Assembly: GCF_001949145.1 (NCBI RefSeq) | Contig: NW_019091461.1 | Location: 248,001 to 312,000, forward strand | Direction of reading: 5' to 3' | Origin: Acanthaster planci | Taxonomy: Eukaryota; Echinodermata; Asteroidea; Valvatida; Acanthasteridae | Length of the DNA: 64,000 nt | Shown: positions 25,372-39,085 of the stretch, in pieces | Layout: every line of letters begins with the position of its first letter | Position numbering within the stretch: the first letter of the stretch is position 1 | The notes under the pieces: model-generated | Seen by the model: only the letters and a program-made list of their open reading frames with translations | Told to the model about the DNA's origin: nothing | Databases searched by the model: none | Program-made: the position numbers and the translations under genes

Positions 25372-25491
25372 TCCTGGGCTGTTGCTCTGTGCGGACTGCA
25401 GGAACAATCTTCTTACTGCAGACTGGTGTTGTGATAAGCTTATTACTATGTTCACAGTTGTCTTGTCTGGACTTTCATCTAATCTGGGGCC

Positions 25492-25500
25492 CCTTTTATA
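25492..25500 (-). promoter_or_regulatory. TATA box of TIMP-D
   Basis: TATAAAAGG on the minus strand, about 120 bases upstream of the chosen start codon. A start of transcription about 30 bases downstream (near 25466) would give a 5' UTR of about 95 bases. Confidence 0.6.
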
Positions 25501-26060
25501 ACTTTGAGCAAGCTGCAGTGAGATGTTTCATCAAGCCCCTCCCACTCTGTGTGGGTGGATTGCAAAATTTCCTGAATCAAATCACCTGCTATTTTGTGGT
25601 AAAGTTGGAGTGATTGTTCAGCTGCAAACCTAAAATATTCCAATTATGTTGCTCTTGGTAAGAGAATTCTCCAAAAAACGCAATGTACTTCATTGCACCA
25701 TTTCTGAAGGGAAAGTCCCATTTCCCAGTTTCTGCAATGGAACTGTTGTTTTTTCTTCCAAATTCCAGGTACATGTAAATATCTGTGTATCTCGATAAAT
25801 CTGCTTTCATCAGTTTCCTATTTTTTTCAGTTTTGTTATTGTCAATTTGTTTTCCTGGCACTTTCCCCTCTGATGGGTGGGTTAGGCGTACAGCTGTTAA
25901 AAAGGAAAAAGGAGATGTGACAAAAGCATGACTGTGCGTATTGGGTGTTAGAAATACCGACATTGTATTTCTGGTTAGGAATTACTTATTGTCGAGTGTT
26001 TGCTCCATTGAGCATGTTCCTGGACCAGATGTTCAAAGAACCAATATTCATGTGTTTTGC

Positions 26061-26150
26061 ATTTGTAAGATAACCCATTAATGGAAAAACCTCATTTTGT
26101 GAAGGATTTGTAAGATAACCCATTAATGGAAAAACCTCATTTTGTGAAGG
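26061..26150 (+). repeat. Tandem duplication, 45-bp unit
   Basis: Two near-perfect units starting ATTTGTAAGATAACCCATTA at 26061 and 26106. It lies in the spacer between TIMP-E and TIMP-D. Confidence 0.9.
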
Positions 26151-29100
26151 AATAAAGTAGAATCTCATGTAAAAGTTATTACTGATGATGAGGACATGCT
26201 GTGTTTAATAACAATCCAAGAATTCTTACCATGGAAAGAGGGGACAAGAAGTTGTAAAATTTAGGTCTTTCCTTAGTGGTTTGAAGCAGTGCTCAGAAAA
26301 ATCCTGCATTATCAGACACACCCTGGCACCTCAGATTAAAGTGATGGGATGACAATGATGTGCCTGGATTATGGAAATCAATCACACAGTACTGATTGCC
26401 CAGAACTAGCATTGAGCGGCCGCATGGCTAATCGTGCATGGTGTTTTGCAAGCCACAGATATAAAGGAACTATTCTTGGGTCTGTAATAATAGGATGCTT
26501 GGGTAGGTTGTGTACCATCATTGGTAGGGTCGCTTTTGTTACGTGGGAGCTTGACGCACTTTGTGGCAGACTGTCACACCAGCACTTTCTGAAAAAAGTA
26601 CATAACAAAATTGGATGCACTAATGCTCGGAAATCAGAAAGCATGTTTGCTTATTGTTGTGCAAAAATCTCCCAAGGTCGAAGACACTATTTCATAGAGC
26701 AGGAACTACTCTGAAGTACATGTTTCTCAACCAACTTTAGATCACATCGGTTGTCATCAATGCATATTCAACATGTACAAATATGGAGTTGGAAAAATAA
26801 ATGTGACGTCTAAGAATAGCAGAGATTTGTTTTTTCATGGAAACAGAAACTGGCATTGATTGTGAAAATAGCAATGTAGTGGCTGAAGAAAGAAGTTTGA
26901 CCAGACTACATACACTCTTGATATTTGTGAACCCCAAGGAGACCGGAAACCAATCCTACCCCACAGGGAGCTGACCACTATTTCATAAACAGTCATTCAG
27001 TCTGAACATTCCTGTGTCTGGCATCACGAGGACTAGGGATGTTGGACTTGTTAAGAATTCATTGGGGAAAGAAGGTGCCTTGTCAACCACACCTGAAATA
27101 AATGTTAAAAACGATGATGAAATTTAAAACATACAAAGTTGCCAGCATTCCCTGATTGTTTTGCTTACTTCTGAGTAGCACTGGCGGCAAAAAAAATTCT
27201 TTTTTTTTTCAACCAAGGAAACTAAAGAGGAGTTCATTGTCCTTGACTGGCAGCTGATGTATCCTGTAAAAGGAACCCTCTGCAGCAAAAAAGCCAACAA
27301 CACTTTGCATTTTATTTTCCTCAGTATTTGGAACTCAGTATTTGGACTTCCCGTTTCCATTTAAACTGTGAAATAGTGATTGTGGGATGATTTTGGCTGA
27401 TGAGAGTCTTGCTGATGGCGGAGTTACACTTGTAGATATGGCCCTCCCCCTGAATTAGTATAATGAGAAAATGGGTTTTTATACTGTTTCATTTTTTTGG
27501 CTTCCCTAATTGCATTAGGCCCTCCAAGTTTTGGCACATTCCTCCTAGAACATTTATTTTTTTTCATAAAAGAACTGTTGACGGAATACAGACTTCTGAA
27601 TGCATATGACACCTCCCTTCCTGAAATTAATGGGCTGTAATTTGTCACATTGCATTTGATATTAATCAGCTGTTGAAACTGGTCACCCCTTCCTTCAGTA
27701 TTTATCAGTGTTATTCATTTGTTCATACCCTCTCCTGTACCAACTGACCATTAATCAAGTCTGTTGTCTTTTTTATTACATTGTATTCATTCCCTGATGA
27801 GTCTGTAAAACCATAATGTGCCATATGGGGTGGTTTGGGGCAGCACAGAGGGGCACAGGGAGGAACAGTTTGGGGAAATAATGGATCATTTTGCTTTTCC
27901 ACTACCTTGTGGATAATGACGTTAAAACACTCGTAAAATGTTTAATCAGCTATTGACCTCTAGATTTTTAATGACTGTTAATCATCTTGGTCACATACTC
28001 CCTCTGGATACCAACTGGCTGTTTCATTCCTATCTGAGTACTGATTCATATGCTGTCAGACACCTTTGCCACCCCTTTCTGGAGTACAAAGTGTGTAATA
28101 CACTATGAGCTTCCTCGCGTCCTGAGCATGAACTGTTGTACATGTCCCAGGAGACCTTACCATCCACTGCTTGTCAATAGATTGTTAATCTTTCATGCAG
28201 GGGAATATCTCTTCCCCACCCACACCATTACAAACTTCCGGTTGCCACCTCCAATGGATAAGCTATCAATGCAGAACACTTTTTGAGTGTGTTTCATGTC
28301 ACAGGTATTTCCTGACAAAACTTATTAAGCAAAGTGGCAGGCTTCCCATGCTTATGGCAACCAGTTTTGACATAAAAAAGGTCTTGACAGAGTGCCAAAA
28401 TAGTCAAGATTCCATAAATTTTTGTGTAACTTTTAAAAATAATATCTGATACTGTTGAACAAATTAAGAAAGTTTCACTTTCTCTCAAAAATGATTCTTT
28501 TATCAGAGATGGGGTGGACATGGTTTTTGCCTGAGTCATAATTGAGTTATTTTGTCCACAAGCTCCCATTTAGGACGGAATCACATCAGCTCTCTCCAAA
28601 TAGATTAACCTGAAAGTTTCCTTGCTTGCTCTTAAAGTTTGTTTGATGAGGGAAAGAGAGTGCTCCGACTTCCTTTCTTTTGTTAACTTCTTGTGTTGAA
28701 AACAGAGGTTGGGAACATTGTATTACACAACCTGCAGTAGTGGAGTGATTTCTGTGCTTTTAACAATTTCCTTTTTGCCCAATGCTTATTGTACGGTATT
28801 CTACATCATGCATCTTGTTCCACGTGTAGAAACATTAATGTGAACAATATTACTGTTTCATAAATGTAGCAATCACTGGGCATGGCCAGGATTTTTTACT
28901 AGGGGGGGGACAAATCCCTCTTTTGGGGAAGCGGGATTTTTGGAAGGGAGGCAAAGCTTAGCACTGATGAACGATAAATAGTCCGAAGGGGTCCATTTTT
29001 AGGTTGTTTCCAAATAAATTGGCAATTTTCATCCCCTTTCATCACTTTTTTTTTCATTTGTTTCACTTTTTCCTTCTTTTTTCCCGTTTCTTTTTTATTT

Positions 29101-29908
29101 TTCACTTTTGTTTTGAAGGGGGACAAGCATTCCCCTTCCCCCCGAGCAATGCCCGCAGTTAACAACACAGACATCCTCCCATATTCCTCATATTGTCTTC
29201 AAAGAATTATTGTCTCATATAGTCTGGTATCTGTGAATGGGAGGGCTGCCAACTCTAACACATTGAGCATGAATCTCTCACATATCAGGATTCTTCTCAC
29301 ACTGTCAAACCCACGAGTGAATTTTCATGCAAAAAATAGAACTAAAACAATGAAAAACATGTAGATACAGTTTGCTCGACTAGCTTCCTTCACTATGGGC
29401 AAACCTTGTCTATATCTAGCCCAACATCACTGTATTATCAGGGGTAGTTTTACTGTGCCCCGCCCCCCCCTGCAAAATTTCAAAGACCCCCCCTCCTCCA
29501 CCTACACGCATATGCCACTCAAGTAAATCATTAGGGACAGTTTGATTTACACCCCCTCGTTACAACCCATCCAAAATAGTCACAGATATTTTCAACCATT
29601 CAATCCGAGTCCAACGGAGGGATCTGACTTCATGTTTGTCAATGGTCCCTTACCATGCCAAAGGAACTGACACCAAGTACCAGATGCAAGGGGTCTATTC
29701 ATTAATATTTGGTCATTTGTCCATTGGCAAATAACTTAATTCACTGTATTACTAATAGTGGTAGCAGCTGGTTGTGATGCTTATTGTCAAGCGAGGGGGT
29801 ACTTGTATTCACTGTAAGAGTATTCATCAATAGATGAAAAATCCTTTTGCAAGTTAAATTGGAATAGAATTTGGAACACTGAGTTCTTTAAATTCACGTG
29901 AACATAAG

Positions 29909-30130
29909 AATTTGAATTCTCCACACTAAAAACACTGTTGCTATACCTTGTGATTCAGGGCAAACTTTTGCTTAGTTACATAAGAGACGCCTCACAATAA
30001 TGCACTGTTTTCAATGGATAAGAATGGCACAAAGGAACCAGTCCATTCTTGAGATGGATGTCGCAATGCAAAAGCTTGCCCCGAATCACAAGGTATAGCA
30101 ACAGTGTCTTTAGTCTTGGGAATTCAATTT
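29909..30130. mobile_element. MITE-like hairpin element with 63-bp inverted arms
   Basis: The left arm (29909-29971) contains CACTGTTGCTATACCTTGTG and the right arm (30068-30130) is its near-perfect reverse complement, with a 96-base spacer. No open frame is inside. It fits a short non-autonomous DNA transposon; no target-site duplication could be fixed with confidence. Confidence 0.7.
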
Positions 30131-32549
30131 GCTACGTTTATGTCCTATCTCTTAACCTAGTGTACCAGACTTTATGCAAATTTAACTCACAAATGGCTTA
30201 TTGGACTGCATGAAATGGTTTGGCACTGCATCCCCCCCAAACAAAAATTTGATTTGATTTTAAATGCATTGAAAAGTGTTTTGTTGTGGAAAGTGTTTTT
30301 AAAAAAAAGATGAAACATCCTGCAAATTAATATATCTTTGAAGTAATTTGAATTTTAAAGCTAAGGGATATTTTTGGCTGTGAGAGGGTGACTAAATTTG
30401 CCAAATGTTGCAGGTCAGGTTTCGGTATGAGGGGGCCTGTGTCTAGAGTTGGCCTTTTTTTAAGCAGACTAATCACCAAAACGCCACGTCAAATAACACC
30501 ATCCACCCAGGCCCACCCTCCACAAAAAAAAGACCTGAATATGAAAGGAAAATAGTCAATGGTTGAGACCCGAATTTTTGACGAATTTAGGTAAGGTTAT
30601 TTATCACTGATGTCCCTGGATGTTGGCAAGCTGTCAACAGAGGGCGCTGTGACAGATTGAATGCGAAAGAAGCCTGATCTGAGTTTCTGTTTCTACAGAG
30701 ATAAAAGTAAATGGTGGGGGGTTACGCAACATTCTCAGAAAAAATTCAGATGAAATTGCAATAGCTTCTTGCCCTGTGTCTCACAGTTCTGCCCATAGGT
30801 GTGAAAATTAAAATCATTTGTTTATACAAGTTTCACATGGTGAGCTTGAATTTCAAATTGAAGACAGATACGAAGCTGTGAATTCTTTGAATTATCAGGT
30901 TGTTCAGGAGGATTTGAATTTGTCATTTTTTTCTTGCTAGCCGAATACTCCAAGAAATATTTTCTATCACCACCCCTCACACACACACACCAAAAGAAAA
31001 AACATCATTTTGCCAATAATTTAGTAAATGATACTGGTTTTTATTTGGCTTTTTATGTGTAAGTTGAAAATGTGTATGAAATGCGAGGAAGCAAAGCAAG
31101 TTTCTTAAAATTATGCAAACACAAGAAGACATTTGTCATAAAATTGTGCCAAAGAGGTCCATTCATCTTCAAAACAGATAAAGAGAGAATAGCCTAATAA
31201 CGCAATAAATTGAAAAAGTCTGCAGAAATATCTATGGTTACTGGCATCATCCATTTTGCAATTGAAACACATCTAAACATTGCACAGAACAAGTTAATTT
31301 ACTTACATACAGCATGCAGCATATATTTTCTTACTTTTGTAACATCAAGTATCACATATCCTTTTTACAAAATGTACATTTCAAGAGGTTGTTTAGGGGT
31401 ACTCTTTTGAAGGGCTTTGATTTTGTCAATCATATCTCATACAAATATTTGGTCTAACAGTTCGTGATTTAGCTATCTTCTTCGATTGGCACACAAATGA
31501 CTTCTTTTGCTGTTTAAAAAAAATCATCAAATCTTAAATTTGTATCAAAAGAATACATCAAGACTAATTATTCTATGCTCACCAGGAGATTGTTTTTGGC
31601 AAAACTTAGTAGGAATTATTTCATTCTTTTTAAGTACTGTTTACCCAGTATATTAAAACCACCGGGTTAGGGATTTGTTCACAAACTAGGTTACTAAACT
31701 TGGTCATTGCAATGTAATTTTTGAAAGAATTATTGTAATAACATCACTTCAGAATTGACTTTCAAGTATAAAAGAAACTGTCATATGAATTCGAGGTACT
31801 ATGAAATTAAATTATATTTGCTTCCTTTTCTTGGTCATTATCTAAATAATTCTAAAATTGGAATTTTTGATACGTTACAATTTTGCAGTACAAATGTCAG
31901 TTAAGTTTTTGTTCAGATGCTTTCTTAAAATTTTTCATTTTAGTTTTCCTTTAAAAAGTCATATTTTTCGTATCGGTTTTTTAAATTTAGAAAAAGTTTA
32001 TAACTATAACTACCAATTGCCTAAAGGCTTCAAAATTCCTTACAAAATCTAAAAAATTTTGTGAATAAGTGCAAGAATTCTAGGAAGGTTTTTAAACAAT
32101 TAAGTGCATTGTCAGATGGTGTGATCATCAGCTGTTTAGCCACTGTTCTCCATACTGACGGTGCATATAATCTCTTTCCAGTGTGTTCACCTAAGGTCTG
32201 GTATTGTTAGGACATGATCTGAGTAATTTCTGCACAAATGTGTTCAGAGGGGATACGGAACACAGTTTTTTTCCCCAAGTATTTGCACAAGAATATACAA
32301 CTGTTCTTTGGGGGAGGACTTTGTTACTTTAAAATGTAAGGCTACACCAATAAGCTGTCAGTTAAACCCTTCTTGAAGTATTAAACATTGTCATATTGTC
32401 ATATTTTATCACTCGTCGTGGAGTTTATTAGCACCATTCATGCCTGCGCCAAATGTACAAAGTTTCATGTGACAAAAAAAGTGGAATTATAATACTGCTT
32501 GATATTTGGCTTATGGTTTCTACATACTTGAATAACTCCTTGAGATTAT

Positions 32550-35500
32550 TCAAGGGAGTCTGTTGTGCCTCATCTGTAAGCGTACTTTCATGCATATCTT
32601 CATGGTCTGAGGCATGTACCACTTGCATCCTGCTCCATCTTTGATGCATCGTGAATGGTCCGACTCACAGTCCAGGTCATTGTTGTTCAGCATATGGCCG
32701 GATACATTCCAAATGCAAGTATTGGGTGTGGTTGCCTGGCAGTTGCCATGGAAACAAGGCTTAATCTGAATGGAAAAGAGATGGAGAAAAGAGAATATAA
32801 ATCATTCTGTCATATCACATGTCAGAGAAGGATACTATTGAGGAGCCTGCTTCGAATGCATGATACACACTGATGCATATTAAATGTCATGGATGCTAGG
32901 TGCTAGCCAATCTTTGCCAATGGCCAGAAGTGAGACCAAAGTGGGTGCTGATTGGTTGGTAACTTGGAGTCCAGTAGGGAAATAGGTGTGGACTGTGGAC
33001 AGAGTTGTGTCCAGTGTTGTGGTCATATCCATCATACGTCCTTTCACAAGACCAAACATAAGTATCAGGGTGAGCACGGGCAAAGGAATGTTTTCATCAA
33101 AGTTCATTTGAACAGCTTGTGAATTGGCATAAGATTTGATGACTTGTGATGGGCTCATGATAGACAGATGAAAACATGCATTGATTTCCATCTTATGTAA
33201 GGATTCCGTGGTGCCTGAGTTACCATTTGGCATTTGTGCAGCTCCTTCTTGTTCACACCCTAAGCCCATGTTACGTACCTCACAGGAATCACAGTATTGC
33301 TTGTACAAATGCCGGATGCCCTGTCTCTGCTTGCGGGTCAGTTGACTGTACTTGGGCACCCAGTCGCACATGTTAATTGTGAACATGTTCTTCACTTGCT
33401 GACCTGCCCATTGCAAAAAGGCAAAAAGTTCCACTGAATAACCAAAGACGTATTTCATTATTTTATAGAGTTGTCTGCAAGGAACAGACCGTGGAACATG
33501 TTTTTAACAATTGGAGGATGATAATACCTATAGCGCAAGGATTAATGACAATTTATTTTATCCCATTTCCGCAGCATGGAAATCAAGATTTTTTTAGTGA
33601 GTGAGCTACCCAGGAATTTCTGAAGGAACAGGTCTCGCAAGGCTGGACAGTTTCTTCTGTAAAGGACTTGGCTGAAAAATCCTAGAAACTGCTTGAGCTT
33701 AGTAAAAATGTGAAAAGAAAAAGTGAAAGCAGGAACTGAAAAATACAACTTCAGACTGACATTACCCTCAGTCACAAAGGCCTGGTCTAGAACTGGGCAT
33801 GGAAGTGAGGCCATGTCCAAATTGGGCTTCCCACTAAGCTGTGGCTGCATCTATCATCAGCGCCCCCCGTTTTTTTTTTCAGTGGGAAAAGATCTAGACT
33901 TCGCTCTTGACAGTACAATGCGGACGCAGCCTTAGACTCACCAGTGAGGATGTAGACTTCATTCTCCTGCAGGGGCATCCCACATGTCTCTCCGCGACGG
34001 GACACTAGGATCTCTGCATGCTTTTTGGGCCCCATCAGTTCTTGGCCTTTGAAGACCTTCTCAACACGAACCGTGTACATTCGCACATTGGGATTGGATG
34101 TGTCATTGTCTGGTTTCATCTTTGTGTTGTTGTCTGGGAAAACCTTCAGGTCAGGAAGAATTTTGCCCTTGATAACTGTAGACAGAATGACACAAATTTT
34201 GGTGCAGATGTCAACGTTTTTGTCGTACAGTACAATTGTGCTAGATTGGATTGAACTAACTCTTACCTGGGGGAGACTCAGTCATATATTTGAATTTTTA
34301 AACATTAGAAACTAGTTGTAACTCTGTGGCATTTAACATTCTTGACACACTTTAACCCTGAAATTCTTCATTTGGACTTTTTGCCCTGTGACATTGTATT
34401 TATTTTAATATAAATAAATGAATAATAGAAGAGAAATTGGGAAATTGTATTTATGATCAAATCTTGCAAAAATTACCATGGCCTGAATCTTGCTCTGTGA
34501 GTTTTTAAATCTGGTTAATGTTGAAATGTGAACAGTTGGTTAGCAAGGGTTTTGCAACAGGAGGAGGTGGCAAGGGATGTTTCCCCCCCAAAAAAAAAAT
34601 GTACAAAAAGGAGAAGCAAAGCAAATGAAAACAAGGGATGAAAATACAGGTTGAAATTGACACAGTACAAACATTTTGAATGCATGAACAAGCTACATCT
34701 TCGTTTCATTAATAATTTGTCTTTCAACTTTTTCTACAGTGACCTTTATCCCTTTCCAGGAAAGAGAGATATACATGTATATGGAATTTAATCCTCATTA
34801 GTTTTTTACTCTCCAGCTTAAGAATTTCTGTATGGAAATCTCTCCATCATTTGTTGTAAAATATTATTAATAAGGAATTTAATTTTATGTATTTTCAAGA
34901 AATCTATTTCACTCTAGTCATTTATTGACTCGCAGGAGATAAAAGTGAGTTCTTCAAATTTTGTAGAGAAGAGACTACTTATGATTATAAATCAGCTCTT
35001 TTGTTCCTTGTACACCTGTCTGTTTTGCTTGATTTTGGCAAAAATGTTGCCATGATAGCAGGTGCAAAGAAGCAACCTAAAAGATTCATACTTTTCATTT
35101 TTGTTCCTAACTGATACATACGCCCCTTAACATCCTGTCTGTTCCCCTTATTGCCTGCTGCTGTGTCTTATCAAACGGTCCTTACTGAATCCTTGTTGCA
35201 GCATGTATTGCACCTTCAACTTGTTGCTTTTCACCTCCCATTTTGTCTTCACAAATTGGTGTTGTCTTATCCACCTCACCACACTCATATTCAATTTTCC
35301 TGTCAACTTGTTATATGGAAACACAAGGCTATCACCCCAAAACAAAGGGGTGCTTTGCAGGTGTAGTGCATTACATCAATATCCTAACAATTTGGCCACC
35401 TGCCAAACCTATTATAGTGACTAATTCACTGTTCCTGGGTTCTGCTTTGGACAGAATCCTCTCTGTCTCCAGGGTTTTTGACCAGGGGCGTCTTCAGGGA

Positions 35501-36252
35501 TTGGCTATTGTTCAAACCCTAGGCTTTTCTCTGGTTTTTTTTTTTTGTGATTAGCCATTGCCTTTACAAAAGCTTTCACTCCGGTGATTTGTTGATTCGT
35601 CCCTGCTGCATTCTGATTGTTTGTTCCTTGGTTTGTCCCACTGCCTATTTATACATATCTATTGGTTGCTTCTGTGCATCAGTTGAATCGTGACATTTTT
35701 TATCTTTATTTAAATGTTAGACATTGTAGGAAACCAATTATTTGAAGAAAGATTTTTCAATGCTTTAACAAACACCTTTAAGCATGCTTACACGCAAATA
35801 ATTCTAAATGATTATTAGAAAGGTTTTTTCTGCTGTTTACGAGTAATTTACACCTATAACCCAGAAATTCTGTCTGCATCAATTCAAATCTTTTGTTGCA
35901 TGTCTGTCACCTACCTGTTTTGTTTCTTTATCTTTTTCAGCAGCCAATCAGTCTGTTCTTCGATATGTCATTCATGTTTCCACTGATCTGCTTATTCCAC
36001 TCTTTCCTTATCCTAACCCAGTTTGGTCATTAATGTTTATTACTTCAACTTCGCATTGTACACTGATCAAGACAGTTTACAACTAGCATCAATCAATTGA
36101 TGATACAAGCATTTGTACTCACCAAAGTCTGATCGACAGAAGTGTTGTTGAGGGTGCATCGGCATGCAGACACAAGCCCGTCCAACATTCATCTCAAGAA
36201 TCAAGATCAACAAAGTCAGCAGAAGGCAATTCAATGCGAGCTTGGGCTCCAT
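32550..36252 (-). CDS. TIMP: TIMP-E: most canonical TIMP, all conserved cysteines kept
   Basis: Exons: 36123-36252, 33942-34175, 33279-33433, 32550-32765, phases 1, 1, 0; 244 residues. Signal peptide about 1-26 (core LLLTLLILIL, cleavage G24-R-A26), giving mature CVCMPMHPQQHFC: Cys1, Cys3 and Cys13 in exact register with vertebrate TIMPs. Then VIKGKI, TVRVEKVFKGQE, ETCGMP (Cys70), NMCDWV (Cys99), YCDSC (Cys124/127), IKPCFHGNC (Cys132/137), NTCIW (Cys145), SRCIK (Cys166) and GCKW (Cys174). An extra DCE...C pair is shared with A and B. The AB-loop region is long and has two N-glycosylation sequons (NNT, NDT). Exon 3 is about 10 residues longer than in A and B. AATAAA lies at 32424-32429 (minus). 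It stands first in transcription order and is the best candidate for the ancestral, inhibitory copy. Confidence 0.96.
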
Positions 36253-36424
36253 TCTTAATGCTCTGTGATCGTCCTGATCAGTTACAAATAAATGCAGGCG
36301 TTTTGCTGCTATGACAACATTGGAGTCCAGGCACTTGAAGACTGGACTGTTTTCCTGCCAACAAGTTCTGCCTAATTTGCTTCAACCTGTTTAGCAGATA
36401 ACTACCCCTGTCAAGTTACCACTG

Positions 36425-36433
36425 CCTTTTATA
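36425..36433 (-). promoter_or_regulatory. TATA box of TIMP-E
   Basis: TATAAAAGG on the minus strand, identical to the TIMP-D box and about 170 bases upstream of the start codon. A block resembling CCACCTACTCTGTG lies about 55 bases further upstream (36487-36500) and resembles CTCCCACTCTGTG upstream of TIMP-D (25539-25551). Confidence 0.6.
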
Positions 36434-37385
36434 ACTGCTTCTAAAGGAAGTTGTTTGTAGTAAGATTGTTCTCAGTGGATCGAGCTCCACCTACTCTGTG
36501 TAGTAGACCGTAGGCTGTGCACATCCTGTCAGTTGGCCTTGGATTAACCAATCAGAGTTCACCCTTGTCATGACATTCACTAGTTAATTGGCTGTACTTC
36601 CATGGCGGGAACTAAGTCAGTACCACTACTTCTGGCGCAAGGCCAAATATGATTTGTATAGTAGCGTTCTTCCTACTGAAGCTAGTAATACTTGTTATGT
36701 GTTTTGGACACATTTTGTAACCATTTGATTAAAAAAAGCTAAATTGGCAAATTCCTATTTATTATTACCCTGCGGAGGTTTACGCCTTGTTTTATTTGAC
36801 TGTTTAAGGTCTAGATTTCAGGACAAGGCTTTTTATGCACTGCAGCAGCACTAGATTGCTCTTGATGGATTGGGATATTATGCCTTTATTTTCCAAGCAG
36901 TAAATCAGTCATTCCATGAATGTACGACAGTACGTTAATGTTCAAAGAAACGAAATTGACAGCACTGCTTTGTTGAACCTAACGGCCCTAGACTGATCAT
37001 TGATTGGTCATTGTTTTCCATGGACTGACTTGTATGAAGCTTGTTTTTTCAACACTCAAGTTGCATTTTTCAGATTAAGATTCCATATAGCGAACTGACT
37101 ATAAAATTTAAGATGACAGCCTCTTTATAAATACAAGTACACAAAGTATGTTAGAATGAGAAATGACAATAGATGTGTCAGGCCGTATCAGTGAGCCTCT
37201 CAACAAATTAAGCAGCAGTCTTGTGCCTACTTCTTAAATTAAGGCTTTCCTTCAGAGGAAGTGGATAACATCTAGAGGACATTTTATTTCGTTTACACAA
37301 ATCCTTTTTAAGCAGCAATAAGTCAGGTAATATGACATATGATTTCCTTTGAGGCAGGAAACGGAGGTTGCACAAACAGCTGTGA

Positions 37386-37398
37386 AGGTCAGAGGTCA
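37386..37398 (+). promoter_or_regulatory. DR1 nuclear-receptor-type site upstream of TIMP-E
   Basis: AGGTCA-G-AGGTCA, a direct repeat with one-base spacing, as bound by RXR, HNF4 or COUP-TF type receptors. It lies about 1.1 kb upstream of the TIMP-E start. Function is inferred from the motif alone. Confidence 0.3.
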
Positions 37399-39085
37399 AC
37401 CATCTCATCGGCCCCCTGTTCAGATACACTTGCCATCTTGACAGGAAAAGTTCTTCAATCATTCTTATTGGTTTTAAGATTCTTATGGTTTTAAGGTTGT
37501 TCCATTAGTACACTTCCCTTCAAATCACAACTTCCACTCGGATTTGCGGTAGTTTTGTTTTGACAAATCTGTTTCCTTCTGCGTTTCTCATTGAAACAGT
37601 CACTCAAAATCCTCAAATAATTACTTTTTCTAAGTTTATATTTTTTGGGGTGAGATATTGATTGCTTCTTAATTTATGACGGGTTAGACGGGAATATAGC
37701 TCTTGTATTTCATGGCTCATGTATCTTGATGTGGTTATTAACATGAGGAGTGGCCTTCTTTGAGATGTCAGTGTCCTTCAGTTGTTTGCCCAAAACTTTT
37801 GAATGGGTATAATTTGAGGATCCTGCAGACAATGACATTGAACTGGCAGAAAATCCTGATGTGATTCAGTAACCACAACAAAGCATTTCAATGAAATGGG
37901 TATAACTTGGTGGAAGATGAGTCACCTTTGGTTCATCCATGATTCAAACAATAAGGACATCATCTGTAGCCCGTGCAAGATATCTACTGCTGTGATTTTG
38001 GACGGGGGATGATAGTGTGGATTTTTCTTTTCCCTTTTTTTTGTGGACTTCAGAAAGTCTCAAGGTCTTCGAAAGCAACTTTTAACTGAAATAATCCATC
38101 CTTTTTAGAAATAATTTTAATTCCAAACCTGGATCTAGCCAGGAATATAAATGGCAGATGTGTGAAAGAAAAGTTGCTTACAGGTGGTTAACGCTGCCTT
38201 TTTTTTTTGCAGAACTGACTAGCGTATTGCCAATACTTTTATTTCACCATTACACTTTGACTTGTCATGCAGATGTGTGATTTTGATTTCTGTCACCCCT
38301 TAACCCTAAAAGAGCCGAGATATTTTGGCCAATCTCACAGCCCAGGGGGTATGAGTTATTTTTGGCCCATCTCAGGGGGGGGGTAAACTTGGCATGCATG
38401 TAAAGACACTCCTTATCATTTCATAAATGTGAAGTTTGAACTCAATCAAACATATAGTTTGTTGTTATGGTCATTTGAAGTTCAAGGCTACATGCGTGTC
38501 AGCCCACTTGATTGAGCGCTGCTTTGAAAAAAGTATACAATTTCAGCTGACACATCTCAGAAAAATGCGGGCTGCACAAGAGCGGTGTGTCCGATTTTCA
38601 CAAAATTGGTGTCAAAATGACCACAAAGAATTACTTTCATAACTCCAAAAGACTCAACTCTTGAAAAAGTGTACTGCAGCGATAGCAGGAAAAGGGGGGA
38701 GGGAATTCCCAGAAATTATTTCTTTAGGAGATAAGGCTCCATATTTTGTAATTATATTAATTGCATAATTTGGAAACAAGACATATACAAAATCGTTTGT
38801 GGGCCCTGCCAGTGTACACGAATGGTAGATTAGTTTGGTTGGGGAAGATGGAGGTTAAAAACAGATGAAACTCAGCCAGTTGGCGTTCTGATTAAATTGA
38901 TTTTATTGACATCACTTCTTCTCACCAATGAACTGTTTCCTTTGTTTGCATCTTGTAAGATATAATTTTTAAAAATGCACTTGCGTCAGGGAGATGTTAA
39001 ATCTCAATTATACTTTTTTCTTTACTTCAATGTGTACTCATACCATTGCGTGTTCAGTGTCATCTGAGAGCTCCCAAAAGCTTTA

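Larger units (their letters stand above)
25552..32420. other. Spacer between TIMP-D and TIMP-E
   Basis: The longest gap in the array (about 7 kb between coding regions). It holds a 45-bp tandem duplication, a hairpin MITE and G/C-run relics near 28900-29140 and 29440-29510. No sixth TIMP exon (HPQQ, CGV or CxW signature) was recognised by eye. Confidence 0.5.

Noticed and set aside
25227-25455. Upstream ATG at 25455 as the TIMP-D start
   Set aside because: It would lie only about ten bases from the transcription start implied by the TATA box and adds 28 residues before the signal core; the paired ATGs at 25371/25368 align with TIMP-C.
26349-26714. Plus-strand open frame of 121 codons
   Set aside because: Overlaps an equally long frame on the other strand, has no recognised domain and no splice or promoter support.
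32880-33458. Minus-strand open frame of 192 codons
   Set aside because: It is TIMP-E exon 3 (33279-33433) plus chance read-through into the introns; a clear GTACGT donor ends the exon at 33279.
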